Of a stretch of DNA of 64,000 nucleotides, positions 12,420 to 23,544 are shown one piece after another. Position 1 is the stretch's first letter; each line of letters starts with the position of its first letter. The notes below the pieces were generated by a model. That model had not been told where the DNA came from, ran no database searches, and saw only the letters and a list, made by a program, of their open reading frames with translations. Source of the stretch: Arion vulgaris (lineage: Eukaryota; Mollusca; Gastropoda; Stylommatophora; Arionidae); NCBI GenBank assembly GCA_020796225.1, contig CM036768.1, positions 41,614,789 to 41,678,788 on the forward strand. The letters run 5' to 3'. The position numbers and the translations under genes are program-made.

Positions 12420-13693
12420 TTCTTCTTTTCATGAACTTTCACGGCCAATTTGGTCATTCTATGTATGTATAATGTCCACTGGCAGAACATAGTGATTTAC
12501 GTGGACGTATTGTCTTTGCCCATGGTGACTTATCGCCTGTCGTTTCAATGAGCTTTAGATTCGCTAGATTGATTCTTTGAACTTCTTTTCGATCACGTTC
12601 TTTACGTCAACTTTGCTTTATTTGGGATTTGTCACCATGGAACAGTGAGTTACGCGTGTTGTGCCGGTTCGCCTGCGTAAATATTTCTCGCTTGTACTTA
12701 TTCTCGGACGGCCTTACTCTAAAGATCACCGTGTAAGTATCGGCCTTCGCCAATGTTCAAGACCCGGACTTCCTGTCTGATCCGTACATTGTCGGCCTTG
12801 CTTTACCGTACATTTTTGAGTTTGATCCGGAGAAGGAACATTCTCAGCCTTTTCTAGACGCGCGTTGGTATGTGGCAATTTGCAATTAACCTGGATAGGC
12901 ACCGGCATGGGCCTAGTACAAACAATGTAGAGGGTCGTTTCAGTCGGTGCTATCAACGCAACTGATGATTTTGCGCCCGCCACCATCACCCGCTCCAGTT
13001 ATTCCGGGATGTTAGTTACGACTGCAATCGAACCTTGCCCGGTTGCCCAAGGCTGGCAGTTCCTTTAGGTATCACCAACCTCAGTTCTTCCGGGGATGTT
13101 AATTTTTTATCGCACAGTACCTTGCACGGTTTCCCAGGGCGGGTAGTTTCGTTATGCACTAAAACGCAACTTGTTCTTTTGCGCTCGGCAAACCTTGCCC
13201 AGTACATGTATCTGCACTAGGCCACCGATGCGGAGTCAGCTGCAATCTTATCTCTTACCGACACGAGGGAAGACTTTTATTCGTTACGGTCATGTTTTAT
13301 TTATTCTTGCCGACGGACTGGCAATGTTTGCCCTCTGCTCAGGGCTTCGAGCTTCGCCCTTCGTGGGCACACGTTTCGTCACTGGATGCACCTCTCATCC
13401 ATGTCAGAGACTTTTCGTTGCTGCTTCTTTACGTTCAGGAACTTGGGCACTATCTTGTTGGACATCGGTCAGGAGATTTGTGCATTTTGATAGTATGGAT
13501 CTGTTTTGCATTTCCGTACTTGCACTGCTACCACTACCAGTAGTTCTCTCCCCGATCCCTGCCCCTCTTAGCCAGACCGGAACCATAGTTTGTTTCCAGG
13601 GTCACCGCGTGGAGGTTGGGGCAGGGTCTTGGTAGTGCGCCCTCGCTAACCCTGGCTCATGTTACCACCATAACCTCATGAGCCTTTGACCCC
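12420..13693 (-). mobile_element. GC-rich 1.3-kb repeat block, copy 3
   Basis: Third copy, 1274 bp, flanked by the perfect 15-bp repeat GTATGTCTTTAGTAC (12405-12419 and 13694-13708). Bases 12420-12735 match copies 1 and 2 poorly with many indels, whereas 12736-13693 are nearly identical to them. The mosaic could be a gene-conversion boundary or a stretch of poor assembly consensus. Confidence 0.8.
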
Positions 13694-14705
13694 GTATGTC
13701 TTTAGTACGTTGATCTTCGTCATGTAAATAACAACTACTAGAGAAAACATAGGTACTATTTGTATGTCTTCAGTACGTTGATCTTCGTCATGTAATTAAC
13801 ATCTACTAGAGAAACATAGTTGATATTTGTATGTCTTTAGTACGTTGATCTTCATCATGTAAATAACATCTACTAGAGAAACATAGTTGATATTTGTATG
13901 TCTTTAGTACGTTGATCTTCATCATGTAAATAACAACTACTAGAGAAAACATAGTTGCTATTTGTATGTCTTCAGTACGTTGATCATCGTCAAGTAATTA
14001 ACATCTACTAGAGAAACATAGTTGCTATTTGTATGTCTTTAGTACGTTGATCTTCGTCATGTAATTAACATCCACTAGAGAAAACATAGTTGCTATTTGC
14101 ATGGCATTAGTACGTTGATCTTCGTCGTGTATCTAACAACTACTAGAGAAAACATAGGTACTATTTGTATGTCTTTAGTATGTTGCTCTTCGTCCTGTAA
14201 TTAACAACTACTAGAGAAAACATAGTTGCTATTTGTAATTCTCTAGTACATTGATTATCGTCATACAATTAGCATCTACTAGAAAAACATAGTTTGTTTT
14301 TGTATGTCTTTAGTACGTTGATCTTGGTCATGTAATTAACATCTACTAGAGAAACATCGTTGCTTTTTGTATGTCTTTAGTACGTTGATCTTGGTCTTGT
14401 AATTAACATCTACTAGAGAAAACATGGTTGCTATTGGTATGTCTTTATTACGTTGATCTTCGTCATGTAATTAACATCTACTAGAGAAACATAGTTGCTA
14501 TTTGTATGTCTTTAGTACGTTGATCTTCGTCATGTAATTAACATCTACTAGAGAAACATCGTTGCTTTTTGTATGTCTTTAGTATGTTGATCTTGGTCTT
14601 GTAATTAACATCTACTAGAGAGAACATAGTTGATATTTGTATGTCTTTAGTATGTTGATCTTCGTCATGTAATTAACATCTACTAGAGAAAACATATCTG
14701 CTATA
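13694..14705. repeat. 68-bp minisatellite, segment 4
   Basis: About fifteen units of the array, more variable than segment 1 (TAGTTGATATTTG, TAGTTGCTATTTG and TCGTTGCTTTTTG variants). It ends at about 14705 where a G-rich run (GGAGGGGGTGGGAGG) begins. Confidence 0.9.
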
Positions 14706-14865
14706 GGTGGGCCTGCAATTAATTACCATATGTGATTGTGGAGGGGGTGGGAGGTGGGGGGTAGTTAGGGAAAAAGGGCTTGCTCACTTGCAATAACATA
14801 AGAAAATAATAACAATTATTTTGAATTTAAAAAACTGAACAAAAATAGTAAAAGTAAAATATTAA

Positions 14866-15081
14866 CCCTTTGCTGCTACATACTTTCTGAAGGCTGAGCT
14901 AAACATAGCTATTCTTTGTTTCTAGGTCACAAACGTCAATGAACGCCATAGCAGTGACAGTAGCAATGTATAACGTGTTAACACGTCTTTAGCCCACAGA
15001 GGAGATATAATAACAGACATGTTCATGCGTCTTTAGAAGTGAATTGGGAAAACGTATATATACGTCCTTAGCGCTAAAGGG
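14866..15081. mobile_element. piggyBac-type MITE (216 bp)
   Basis: TTAA (14862-14865) is followed by CCCTTTGCTGCTA; the right end, read inward, is CCCTTTAGCGCTA, and it is again flanked by TTAA (15082-15085). Duplicated TTAA plus CCCTTTG-like termini are the hallmark of piggyBac elements. The interior has no transposase sequence, so this would be a non-autonomous copy. The terminal repeats have a few mismatches. Confidence 0.65.
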
Positions 15082-15085
15082 TTAA

Positions 15086-15354
15086 ATTATTAAAGATAAA
15101 AAACATTATTAGAAACATTAATAATAAACCATAGACATGAAGAACTTGGGAAACATAGATTGGAAAACAAAGCAGCGATTTGAATTGATGAACATTAATT
15201 TAAAATAAAGGAGAAATCATTTTAACAAACATTATTCTGTTACTTGCAGGCAAACGACATGATCCGTGACGTGGGCATTTAACAATTTCCTTGATAGTAA
15301 TGGTTTTGTGGATCATATCGCTACATCAAGAGATGGGTAAGATATGTAATTCGG
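15086..15354. other. Unassigned interval
   Basis: AT-rich, without recognised feature. Confidence 0.4.
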
Positions 15355-15545
15355 GACAGATAACTAGCATATAATATGTGAGAGAGTAAACCAACATATT
15401 AAATGGAGACAGTAAAACAACATGTAATATGTGAGACATAAAACTAATATGTTAAATTGAGACAGTACATCTAACATGTAATATGTGCACAGATAAACAA
15501 CATATAATTTTGAAGAGTAAAACTAACATATAATATGTGAAAAAG
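15355..15545. repeat. Short degenerate tandem repeat (ACATGTAATATGTGAGA-like)
   Basis: Several irregular copies of a unit of about 40 bp containing TAATATGTGA followed by GTAAAACTAACAT. Units alternate between AATATGTGA and TTAAATGGA variants. Confidence 0.7.
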
Positions 15546-15904
15546 CACATTGTATGATGTGTATGACAAAGCTAAACTACAAAGCGTTCTTTGGGGAATC
15601 TTATCGTTTCATTACGATAGACTGTCCGTTGGTTCAGAGACTTGCCAATATTGCCATAAAAGAATTTGTGTATATAATAATACAAATAATTCCTCACTTA
15701 CAGTTATACTTTACATCGGCCTGCAAGAAATATCTTCATACCACTCTATCCAGCAACCCCGACAATTTCGACCATGGAACTGATACCGATATTTTTGCCT
15801 TTCTCGGAAAGTTTGTTTCAGTGTCCCTCAGGTCATCCTCTTTTTCTGAACCATTGCATCCATTTATTCCTGGTTGATGTTAGGATCCTCCCTTTTCTTC
15901 CTTT
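15546..15904. other. Unassigned interval left of block copy 4
   Basis: Two overlapping short open frames (107 and 77 codons) on the plus strand lack any recognised motif. The right part (from about 15760) is C/T-rich and may be a 3' extension of the GC-rich block on the minus strand, because its CTTTTCTTCC run lies where copies 1-3 have their (GAA)n tail. Confidence 0.4.
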
Positions 15905-17155
15905 TTCATTCTTGGGCCCCAATTTGATCATTCTTATTTGTGAAAATTGTCATGGCAAAAGGGGATCTACGTCGGGACGATTGTGCGCACATGGTGACTA
16001 GCCCGCACGCCCGATTTCACCCAGCTTTCGATTTACAGGATGAACTTTCCTGGTCGATCCTTTTACCCGACTATGTCGGCCCGGATTTACGCCTTTACGA
16101 TCAGCTTTGCCGTATATTTGGGCTTTGTGATTTACCCCGGGACAGTGACGCTGTTTGCCCGTTCTGACTGAGAAACTTTTCCCGGGGCGACTTGTCCTCG
16201 GACGGCGTTTTACCCTTAAACACAGTATAAGTATCGGCTTGTCAATGTTCGCCCGGACTTCCTGTCTGATCCGTACATTGTCGGCCTTGCTTTACCGTAC
16301 ATTTTGGTTTGACCCGGAGAAGCAACATTCTCAGCCTTTCTAGACGCGGTTTGGGCCCGTGGGCAATTTGCATACTTCGAAAGGCACCGGCATGGGCCAG
16401 TACAAACACTGTAGGGGGTCGTTTCGTCGCCGCTATCACGTAACTGAGGATTTTGCGCTCGCCACCATCACCCGCCACAGTTATTCCAGGGATGTTAGTT
16501 ACGACTGAATCTACCTTGCCGGTGCCCCAAGGCTGGCAGTTCCGTTAGGTATCACCAACCTCAGTTCTTTCGGGGATGTTAATTTTTGTCGCCAGTATTG
16601 CAGTTTTCCCAGGGCGGGTAGTTTCGTTATGCACTAAAACGAAACTTGTTCTTTGCGCTCGGCAAACCTTGCCAGTACATGATCTGCACCAGGCCACCGA
16701 TGCAGTCAGCGCAATCTTCTCTCATCCAATACGAGGGTAGACTTTTATTTGTACAGGCCTGTCTTATTTATTCCTCCCGACGGGCTGGCATTGTTCCCCT
16801 CCTCAGGGCTTGGGAGCTTCCCCCTACGGGGGCCCCACATTTCGTCACTGGATGCCCCTCTCATCCTTTCATTTATGTCATAGACATTTCGATGCTTTTT
16901 CTTTGAGTTCGGGAATTTGGGCACTATTTGTTGGACATCGGCCGGGAGATATGTGCATTTTGTTAGTATGGACCTTATTGCATTTCCGTACTTGCATTCT
17001 ACCACTACCAGTATTTTCCCCACGATCCTGCCCTTATCCAGCCCGGGAAACCCAGAGTCTGTTCCAGAGTCACGTCGTGGAGGTTGTGGCAGGGTCTTGG
17101 TTAGCGCGCCCCCTCGCCTACCCTGGCTCATGTTACCACCATGACCTCATCGCCT
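15905..17155 (-). mobile_element. GC-rich 1.3-kb repeat block, copy 4 (divergent)
   Basis: Clearly homologous to copies 1-3 along its length (for example ATCTACGTCGGGACGATTGT near 15964 and TCCGTACATTGTCGGCCTTG near 16270) but much more diverged, and it has no 68-bp minisatellite at either side. Its minus-strand 5' end joins directly to 18S rRNA sequence at about 17156-17161. It is an independent, older copy, or the ancestral arrangement. Confidence 0.75.
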
Positions 17156-17160
17156 GAATT

Positions 17161-17267
17161 GAACCTCGACTGATTTAATGAGCCATTCGCGGTTTCCCGA
17201 TGAGACATGTGAACTTAGCATGGCTAATCTTTGAGACAAGCATATGACTACTGGCAGGATCAACCAG
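17161..17267 (-). rRNA. 18S rRNA 5'-end fragment
   Basis: The reverse complement starts CTGGTTGATCCTGCCAGTAG and continues CATATGCTTGTCTCAAAGAT, the universal start of eukaryotic 18S rRNA. It then keeps CCGCGAATGGCTCATTAAAT and CAGTCGAGGTTC. Small deletions (one A lost after AAAGATTA and about five bases lost in the following GCATGTCTAAG segment) show it is a relic and not a working gene. Only about 107 bases are present, after which the GC-rich block takes over. Confidence 0.85.
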
Positions 17268-17745
17268 ATCGCTGTCATGGAGGGACTGGACCGACAATAC
17301 TGGGGTAGGGAGACAACGCTCTGTGCATGCATTCCCAACGTCCCAGCAAAAATGCGAAATTGAAGCGAAACGACCGAGCGCTCGCTTCCATCCGTTGTGC
17401 CGGCAAGACTGCGCCTCGCCAAGCAAAGAACGACACCAATTTCTACCTGCCGACCCATAAGCTCGTTGCCAGAGCCGGGCCTTTTAACGAGACCACCGTC
17501 GAGCGTTTAAAATTTTAGACGCTGTATCACATCGCGACCGAGAACTTTGATATACGAACCACACACCACCACCAAAACCCTTCGAGAGCAGTCTAAAGCA
17601 GACGGTATTGTCCTTTATTCGCTGGACCTCGTTCGCGTGAAGAAGCGAAGAAGCACGCGCAGTCGTTAGAGACTATGCACGCAACGGTTATCGACACTGG
17701 GAACGGGTTTCGCTGACTGGCTCCCAGAATGTTCGTTGATCATTT
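17268..17745 (-). other. Possible 5' external transcribed spacer of rDNA
   Basis: This GC-richer, non-coding segment lies directly upstream of the 18S start on the same strand, where the 5' ETS would be in a ribosomal repeat. Spacers are not conserved between species, so identity rests on position alone. It ends where AT-rich sequence resumes near 17750. Confidence 0.4.
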
Positions 17746-17939
17746 CTCCTCAATGTGTTTCTAACATATCTCCATCTTCTCTATCTTACAACAGTTGGCA
17801 TAATGGTTGAACATATATTTTTTGATTTCATCACTTCCTGAATTCGCCCATTTTGTATTCATTATTTTTCGCAGACATCTATTTTCAAATGTATTCCTTC
17901 CTTTCCTTTGCGTTCCCGGCATAGACTGATGAAAATTTT

Positions 17940-20890
17940 TATCATGAATTTTACTGTGATTTTAGGGACTTTGTTCTTCGGTAAAGCCGAAGCTCTGTGA
18001 TTGTGGCCATGCTTTTTTCCTTATACCTGCTAACTGTTGACAGTCTTGAAAAGACTGTTCTGCCGTCATGTCTGCCTTTTTGAAAGGGTACAGCTAGTGT
18101 CCCAATTTTAAATTTATGGAACATGTGGGCTCGGGAGCTTGTTGTGTCCGGTACGGAGGCAAGTATGGGAACTTGTTCACTTGAGTGAGACCATAGTATC
18201 CGTCACTGTCTGGGGTACTGAGGGTGGTCTTTTGCCCATTTACTTCTATAGTGCGAACCGATGGTTGTTTTGACTTCCTCATAACTGATCTCGAGATCAG
18301 TCTGAGGTAGTCGCAGCCCTCTTTGGCTAGCTTGTCGGCTGCTTCGTTTCCCTAACGTTGCAGTGTGACGGTATCCACTGGATGACGGTGCGTTTGAGTG
18401 AACTCGTTAGTTCAGCGAGGGACATTTTGAGCTCATTCATCTCAGTTTTGCCAACGCATTTGAGTGACGTGATGACCGATAGAGCATCGGTGAATATCAC
18501 GACCTTGTTGCGTGTAGTGCTTTTTCCAGGATCATTCCGGGAGCTCTTTATTGCCTCTGCCTCTCTCAGTGTTATTCGAGTATTGCCTGTGGCGATCGTT
18601 TTCTGACCGTGACTTTCTTTAAGATTTTAAGCACTTTTCCCCTCTCCGCCATCGCTTATTGCGTTATTTGCCGATCCGTCCGTGTAGACGTGCGTCCCCT
18701 CATTTTCAGGGTACTCTGATTCTATGTACTCTTCTGTTGCAATTTTTCTCTCTGGGTTTTTTTGTCTTTTTTTGTTCAGTATCCTGGATTGATTCCCTTA
18801 GTTCTGGCTTTTTGTTTTCCATGGCGGGCACTTGTCGATTCCCGGGTTTGGGTTTTTGCTTTGCATTGGAAAGGACTGGATGGTCTATGGTCAGTGCCTT
18901 AGAGATTCTAACGAAGCTAGATCTCTGTATTCTCCTCTTTCCGAATTCATACATTCTTTCATGCATTGGGTGAGATTTTAGCCGTTTGAGTTTTTTCGCA
19001 AGTGCTAATACTTTTTTGTCCATTCGATCAGTCATTGGTTGGATGCCGGTGATTGTCTCCATCGCCTTGATGGGCGTGGACTTCAGGGTTCCGGGATGAT
19101 ACCATAGACGTTCTGACTATTGCTCACTTTTGCAAATTGCTTGTTAGATGCAATGCTCCACGCTGCTATACAAATTTAGGATCGGTCGCACTCTACCAGA
19201 GTAAAGTGTCTTGAAATTCGGGTTTTGCTCCCATGTGGAACCTGCGAGTTTACGCATCATTGTTAGCCTATGCCTCCTTTTCCAACCTTTCAATCTGGGT
19301 ACCAAGTCAGCTTTCTGTCTGGGTGTGACTCCTAGGTACGTTGGGTTTTGCATCCGGAAGGTTCTGCCATTGACTTTAAGCGTTATCTTATAATCCTTGT
19401 TGTTCTGGGAGAACACAGTGTAAGTGGTCTTTAAAGGATTTTTTTTCATTTCCACTTTGCTTGCCACACTTCGGGGTTTTTTAACGGCTTGCAGTCGATT
19501 TTCTCTGTGGCATTGACTTTTCTCTGCCCATATTGCCAGATCGTCGAAAACATGGCAAAGTGTACTCGTTCGGGGAGGCATGTTGCAATGTCATTGACGA
19601 AGATTAAAAAGAGAGTCGGTGAGAGCACTCCCCCTGGGGGACTCTTTGCTCCAGTGTGGCCTTCATGCTTTTGTACCCCTGAACCTGAACTCTTGTTGTT
19701 CTGTTCTCTGGCTATCTATCGCCAATTGTACATTCTTCCTTTACTGAGGGTGAGGAGTTTCATCCAGCCTTCTTTCCAAACTGTCAAATGCCTTCTCCAT
19801 ATCTACCAAGACCGCCAGTGTCTGTTTCTTTTCTTGGAAAACATCCTCGATTTCCTGGACAATGTACGTTACTTGATCCTCTGTGGATCTGTATCTCCGA
19901 AATCCTCCTTGTTGTGCCATAACACCCCTTTTTGCTTTCCAGTGCCAAGATAACCGTTTGTTCACCATGCGTTCCATAAGCTGCCCGTGCAGCTTAGGAG
20001 GCTTATTGGCCCTGTAACTCGCTTGGTCGAGTTTATTTTGTTGTTTAGGATGGGTACCATGATTGCTTCTTTCCATTCTTGTGGTACTATGTCTGTTCTC
20101 CACGACATGTTGAGAACGGACAGTAGATCGGCCTTTGCTCTGTTACCCAAGTTTTTAAGCATCTCATTGTGATCCCATCTTTTCCGGGCGACTTTCGGGA
20201 GTTTAGGTCCCTAAAGCCTCTTCCAGCTCGCTGGTAATGTGTCCAAAGGACTATCTGCTTTCTTGCTCGCCTTGGAGAGCCCGTGCTTTCTCTTGGACGA
20301 CTTTTCCTTTGCTATGTTACTCGCTGACTTCGGCATATTGTCGCATTAGAATGTTTCCCTTTTTCCCTACCCGAAGCCATCTTCTTTTCTTGTTCCAGGA
20401 CTATTGGTGGCTCTGGTTTTTCATCACTCAAGCGTTTGAAGTTCCACTTAGGGCCGCCCCTATTGAGGTTCAGGATTCGTTGTTTTGACCAACTCTGTCG
20501 CGCCGCTCTTTTTGACCTCCCTTCTGTATTTTGTCTGCCGCCTTGTAAGCAGTATTGGTCGCCACGGACTGTGCCTGTTCTGCCTCACTCCTTGTTTTCT
20601 CGGTCTTTCAAGCTTCTGAACCTCTGCTGTCCAGTACGGCTTGTAATCCTTTCGTGCGCCTCTAGGGATGGTTCCCCGTGCCGCTTTCAGGATTGCTTGT
20701 GATAGTTCCCTTGCCACGATTCGCATGTTTTTTTTTCATGCATGTTGATTCGTTCAACATTTGCATAAAATATGCCAATACTTTCCCACTTGCTTTTTGA
20801 GTTCTCACGGCAACCCAATTTTGGCTCAGGTACGAAATTGAGGTCTTTGCGGTTTGACTGGTCTATGGTCACTGTCTCCTAGTTGCTGGA
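17940..20890 (-). pseudogene. Jockey-like LINE ORF2 relic with RT and RNase H
   Basis: A LINE copy on the minus strand, read from about 20890 to 17940. The linker before RT (GTIPRGARKDYKPYW, about 20640-20690) is followed by RT motifs: the region WKEAIMVPI near 20060-20090, GGFRRYRSTEDQVTYI near 19860-19910, LVDMEKAFDS (first catalytic Asp kept) near 19785-19815, SPTLFLIFVNDIA near 19590-19625, and a damaged YADD box reading VFDDLAIWA near 19530-19550. KLAGSTWEQN lies near 19225-19255. An RNase H domain follows near 18350-18690 (VYTDGS, then FTDALSVI, then WIPSHC). The 3' end is near 17940 (CATCAGTCTATGC, shared with the next copy). Many stops and frameshifts make it non-functional. The endonuclease domain is missing or lies beyond recognition. 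Confidence 0.85.
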
Positions 20891-20968
20891 AACCGTGCGG
20901 ACTACTTTGGGGGACATGTCGCTTGATGCAAGGCCAAGCCCGGTGCTCGTTATCCACGTTCTCGAGTT

Positions 20969-21007
20969 CATTAACTCTGGGGATGTATACATCCGTTAGA
21001 GTTAATG
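20969..21007. other. Perfect nested hairpin
   Basis: CATTAACTCT (20969-20978) pairs with AGAGTTAATG (20998-21007); between them GGATGTATACATCC is itself a perfect 14-base palindrome. The whole forms a long stem with small internal bulges. It lies just outside the 5' end of the preceding minus-strand LINE. Function unknown. Confidence 0.7.
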
Positions 21008-21574
21008 ACCCTTTAATCCCTTAGTATGCCATATATAATAAAATTTGATTACAATATATAACACATATATTAAAATAAATATCCTTTAGACACAGTTTGA
21101 AAGACATTATTCTATATTTCAGAGTATGGAAACGAATACAGTTCTCATTGATTTCGATTCATCATCAAAAAAACCATATTTGGATTTAATTTTTTATACG
21201 TTTCAATTTTAGTTATTTTGATTTGTTTTACAACATGCTCTTTCTATATCTTTGTTGTTTTATATTTGTTTTAGTATAATTTGGGTTCTAAAATTTTTTC
21301 CCCTTTTGATCACCAACACTCCCCTTTTTGTTTCTGGGTCTACAAGGAGCAAAGAAAGTAGACTGACTCAAAGCATGTGTAAGATGCGACTATGTGATAG
21401 TCTAATGAATTACCCCAGTAAATAAAGTGTTGCAGAAATTGGATGTGCTGGCCTACTAGTTGGCGCACAACTGTCAAAAGCACACTCTCTCTAGGCTCAG
21501 ATGACATTCAAATCACAAAAGTGGTTTAACATTTGGGCGATATGAAGCGTTCGAGAATCAAATATGAAGAATAA
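21008..21574. other. Unassigned AT-rich interval
   Basis: No open frame, RNA gene or known repeat is seen. Confidence 0.4.
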
Positions 21575-22045
21575 GATCATCTACAAACTCGCAGGCTCAA
21601 CGTGGGGTATATATATTATCTACAAACTCGCAGGCTCAACGTGGGGAAAATATTATCTACAAACTCCCGGCTCAACGTGGGTATATTTTTATCTACAAAC
21701 TCGCAGGCTCAACGTGGTATTATATTATCTACAAACTCGCAGGCTCAACGTGGGGTTTTATATCATCTACAAACTCGCAGGCTCAACGTGGGGTATATAT
21801 ATCATCTAAAACTCGCAGGCTCAACGTGTATAAATCATCTACAAACTCACAGGCTCAACGTGGGTATATATCATCTACAAACTCGCAGGCTCAACGTGGG
21901 GTTTTTATTATCTACAAACTCGTAGGCTCAACGTGGGGGTATTATTTATCTACAAACTCGCAGGCTCAACGTGGGGATATATATTTCACAAACTCGTAGG
22001 CTCAACGTGGGGTTTATTTTCTACAACTCGCGGCTCAACGTGGGG
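21575..22045 (+). repeat. Minisatellite, unit about 39 bp, derived from LINE RT coding sequence
   Basis: Thirteen copies of ATCTACAAACTCGCAGGCTC followed by AACGTGGGG and an AT-rich variable end. In one frame the unit reads YKLAGSTWG. KLAGSTWG is precisely the RT segment seen in the LINE copy at 17940-20890 (near 19240). The last unit runs without a break into GAKTRILK, the next LINE residues. So the array is an amplified piece of the LINE at its 5' truncation point. Confidence 0.9.
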
Positions 22046-23335
22046 AGCCAAAACCAGAATCCTCAAACACTCCGCTGGAAGAGTCGACCCGGGCCCTGGA
22101 GTACGGCACAGCATGGGGATGCAGCATGAGCAGTGCATCCAACAAGCAATTTGCCAACGTGATCAGCAGTCAGAACCTCGCAGTACGCATTATTACAGGT
22201 GCCGGAAATCCACTCCATCAAGGCGATAAACAATCACAGGTATGCAACCAATGTCAGACCAAAGGAAAGGAAAGTTTTATACTGCGAAAAATTGAAACAG
22301 CAAAAATCCCACCCCATGTCGCCAGGTTGAACGGACTAGAAGGGCGAGGTAAGAACCAGCTTCGCACAAGTACCAAAGCACTGACCCGGTCCCCCGGGCT
22401 TAGCAAACTTCAAAACCAAAAATTTATTCCGGCACTGATAAAAACCGCCGTGGAAGATCAATATGCCAGAATTAGGGGAAACAGTCCCAGGCACTAAGAA
22501 GGGGGAGCATGACTGGGGTAGAAGAAAAGCCACATTTATAGAAACTAGGCCCAAAATGGTGGACCCTGGTATACCGATGGATCGGCAGTGACGTAATCAG
22601 AGATGGCGGAGGAGGAATAGTGCTATACTCTCAAAGAAAGTGAAGATCACAAAGTCGGTTTCCACAGAAAGTTTTCGAAAAATACCAGCAGTGACAGAGG
22701 CGCTAAAACAGCAAACCCAAATGAACCAGAGAAAAAGCGCTGCGCAACAAAGTCATGACATTCACCGATGCTCTGTCGGTCATCACTGACAAAATGCAGC
22801 CAAACAGACCAATGGGGCTGAAAGCGTCCTCGGTGCCCAGTAAACTCCTTAAACGCACCGTCTTTAAAAATTTCCATCACACTGCAACATAAACGGTAAC
22901 GAGGAAGCCGACAGGCTAGCAAAAAAAAGTGGGCTACTACCCCAGACTGATCACTAGATAAGCTATGAGGAGGCCAGGACAACCATCGGTTGGCAGTACA
23001 ATAAACAATGGTCGAAAGACCACCATCAAGCACAACAGCAGTGATGGGTAATATGCTGTCCCGTAGTGAACAAGTTGCCATATTCCGCCTCCTACCTACA
23101 ACAGACTCTGAGCCCAGATGTTTAACAATTTAAAATCGCGCAACTAGTTGTGCCACTGTGAAAAGGCGGACATGACGGGAGAGCACATACTGCAAGACCC
23201 AAGGGGTTTAGTAGCCCTCAGAAAAGAAACTTGGTCCGATAACATAGAGCTTCGCGAGAAGCTGTACGGAGGGACAATGTCACTAAAAGCAACAGAAAAT
23301 TCATTATAAAGTTTGGTTCATCAGTCTATGCTGGT
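22046..23335 (+). pseudogene. LINE ORF2 3' half (RT C-terminus plus RNase H), same family as 17940-20890
   Basis: The copy begins inside RT right after KLAGSTWG and proceeds through the RT C-terminal region (ANKQFANVISSQNLAVRIIT-like reading at about 22135-22200). An RNase H domain starts with WYTDGSAV near 22563-22590 and continues through FTDALSVI near 22760-22785 and a SHCN.NGNEEADRLAKK-like segment near 22875-22930. C-terminal residues (AEHILQDPRGLVALRKETWS-like) end near 23240. The 3' end, near 23335, shares CATCAGTCTATGCTGG with the opposite copy and is followed by a GA microsatellite. It has several frameshifts and stops. It is 5'-truncated as usual for LINEs. Confidence 0.85.
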
Positions 23336-23338
23336 ATC

Positions 23339-23361
23339 GAGAGAGAGAGAGAGAGAGAGAT
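23339..23361. repeat. (GA)n microsatellite at LINE 3' end
   Basis: A run of GA dinucleotides directly after the LINE 3' end; it may be the element's simple-repeat tail. Confidence 0.9.
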
Positions 23362-23544
23362 CATTAACATATTTAAGTGTTTTCTTCTGTTTATCATCAT
23401 CTTTTTTATTGTCTGATTTTGCAGGGCACATTGGTAAAGTAGTTATCTGTTTCTACACAATTCGGGTTTTTTAGCAGATTATGTTTTTATGAAATGTAAC
23501 CTCACACAGAATCCACTTTACTAACATTCAACAATTTGATTAGC
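23362..23544. other. Unassigned short interval
   Basis: AT-rich, with no recognised feature. Confidence 0.4.

Noticed and set aside
8909..13693. The 1.3-kb blocks as 18S rRNA genes
   Set aside because: I looked for universal 18S segments (the CCGCGGTAATTCCAGC region, the AGAGGTGAAATTCT region and the GTACACACCGCCCGT region) and found none. Only the 107 bases beside copy 4 are rRNA.
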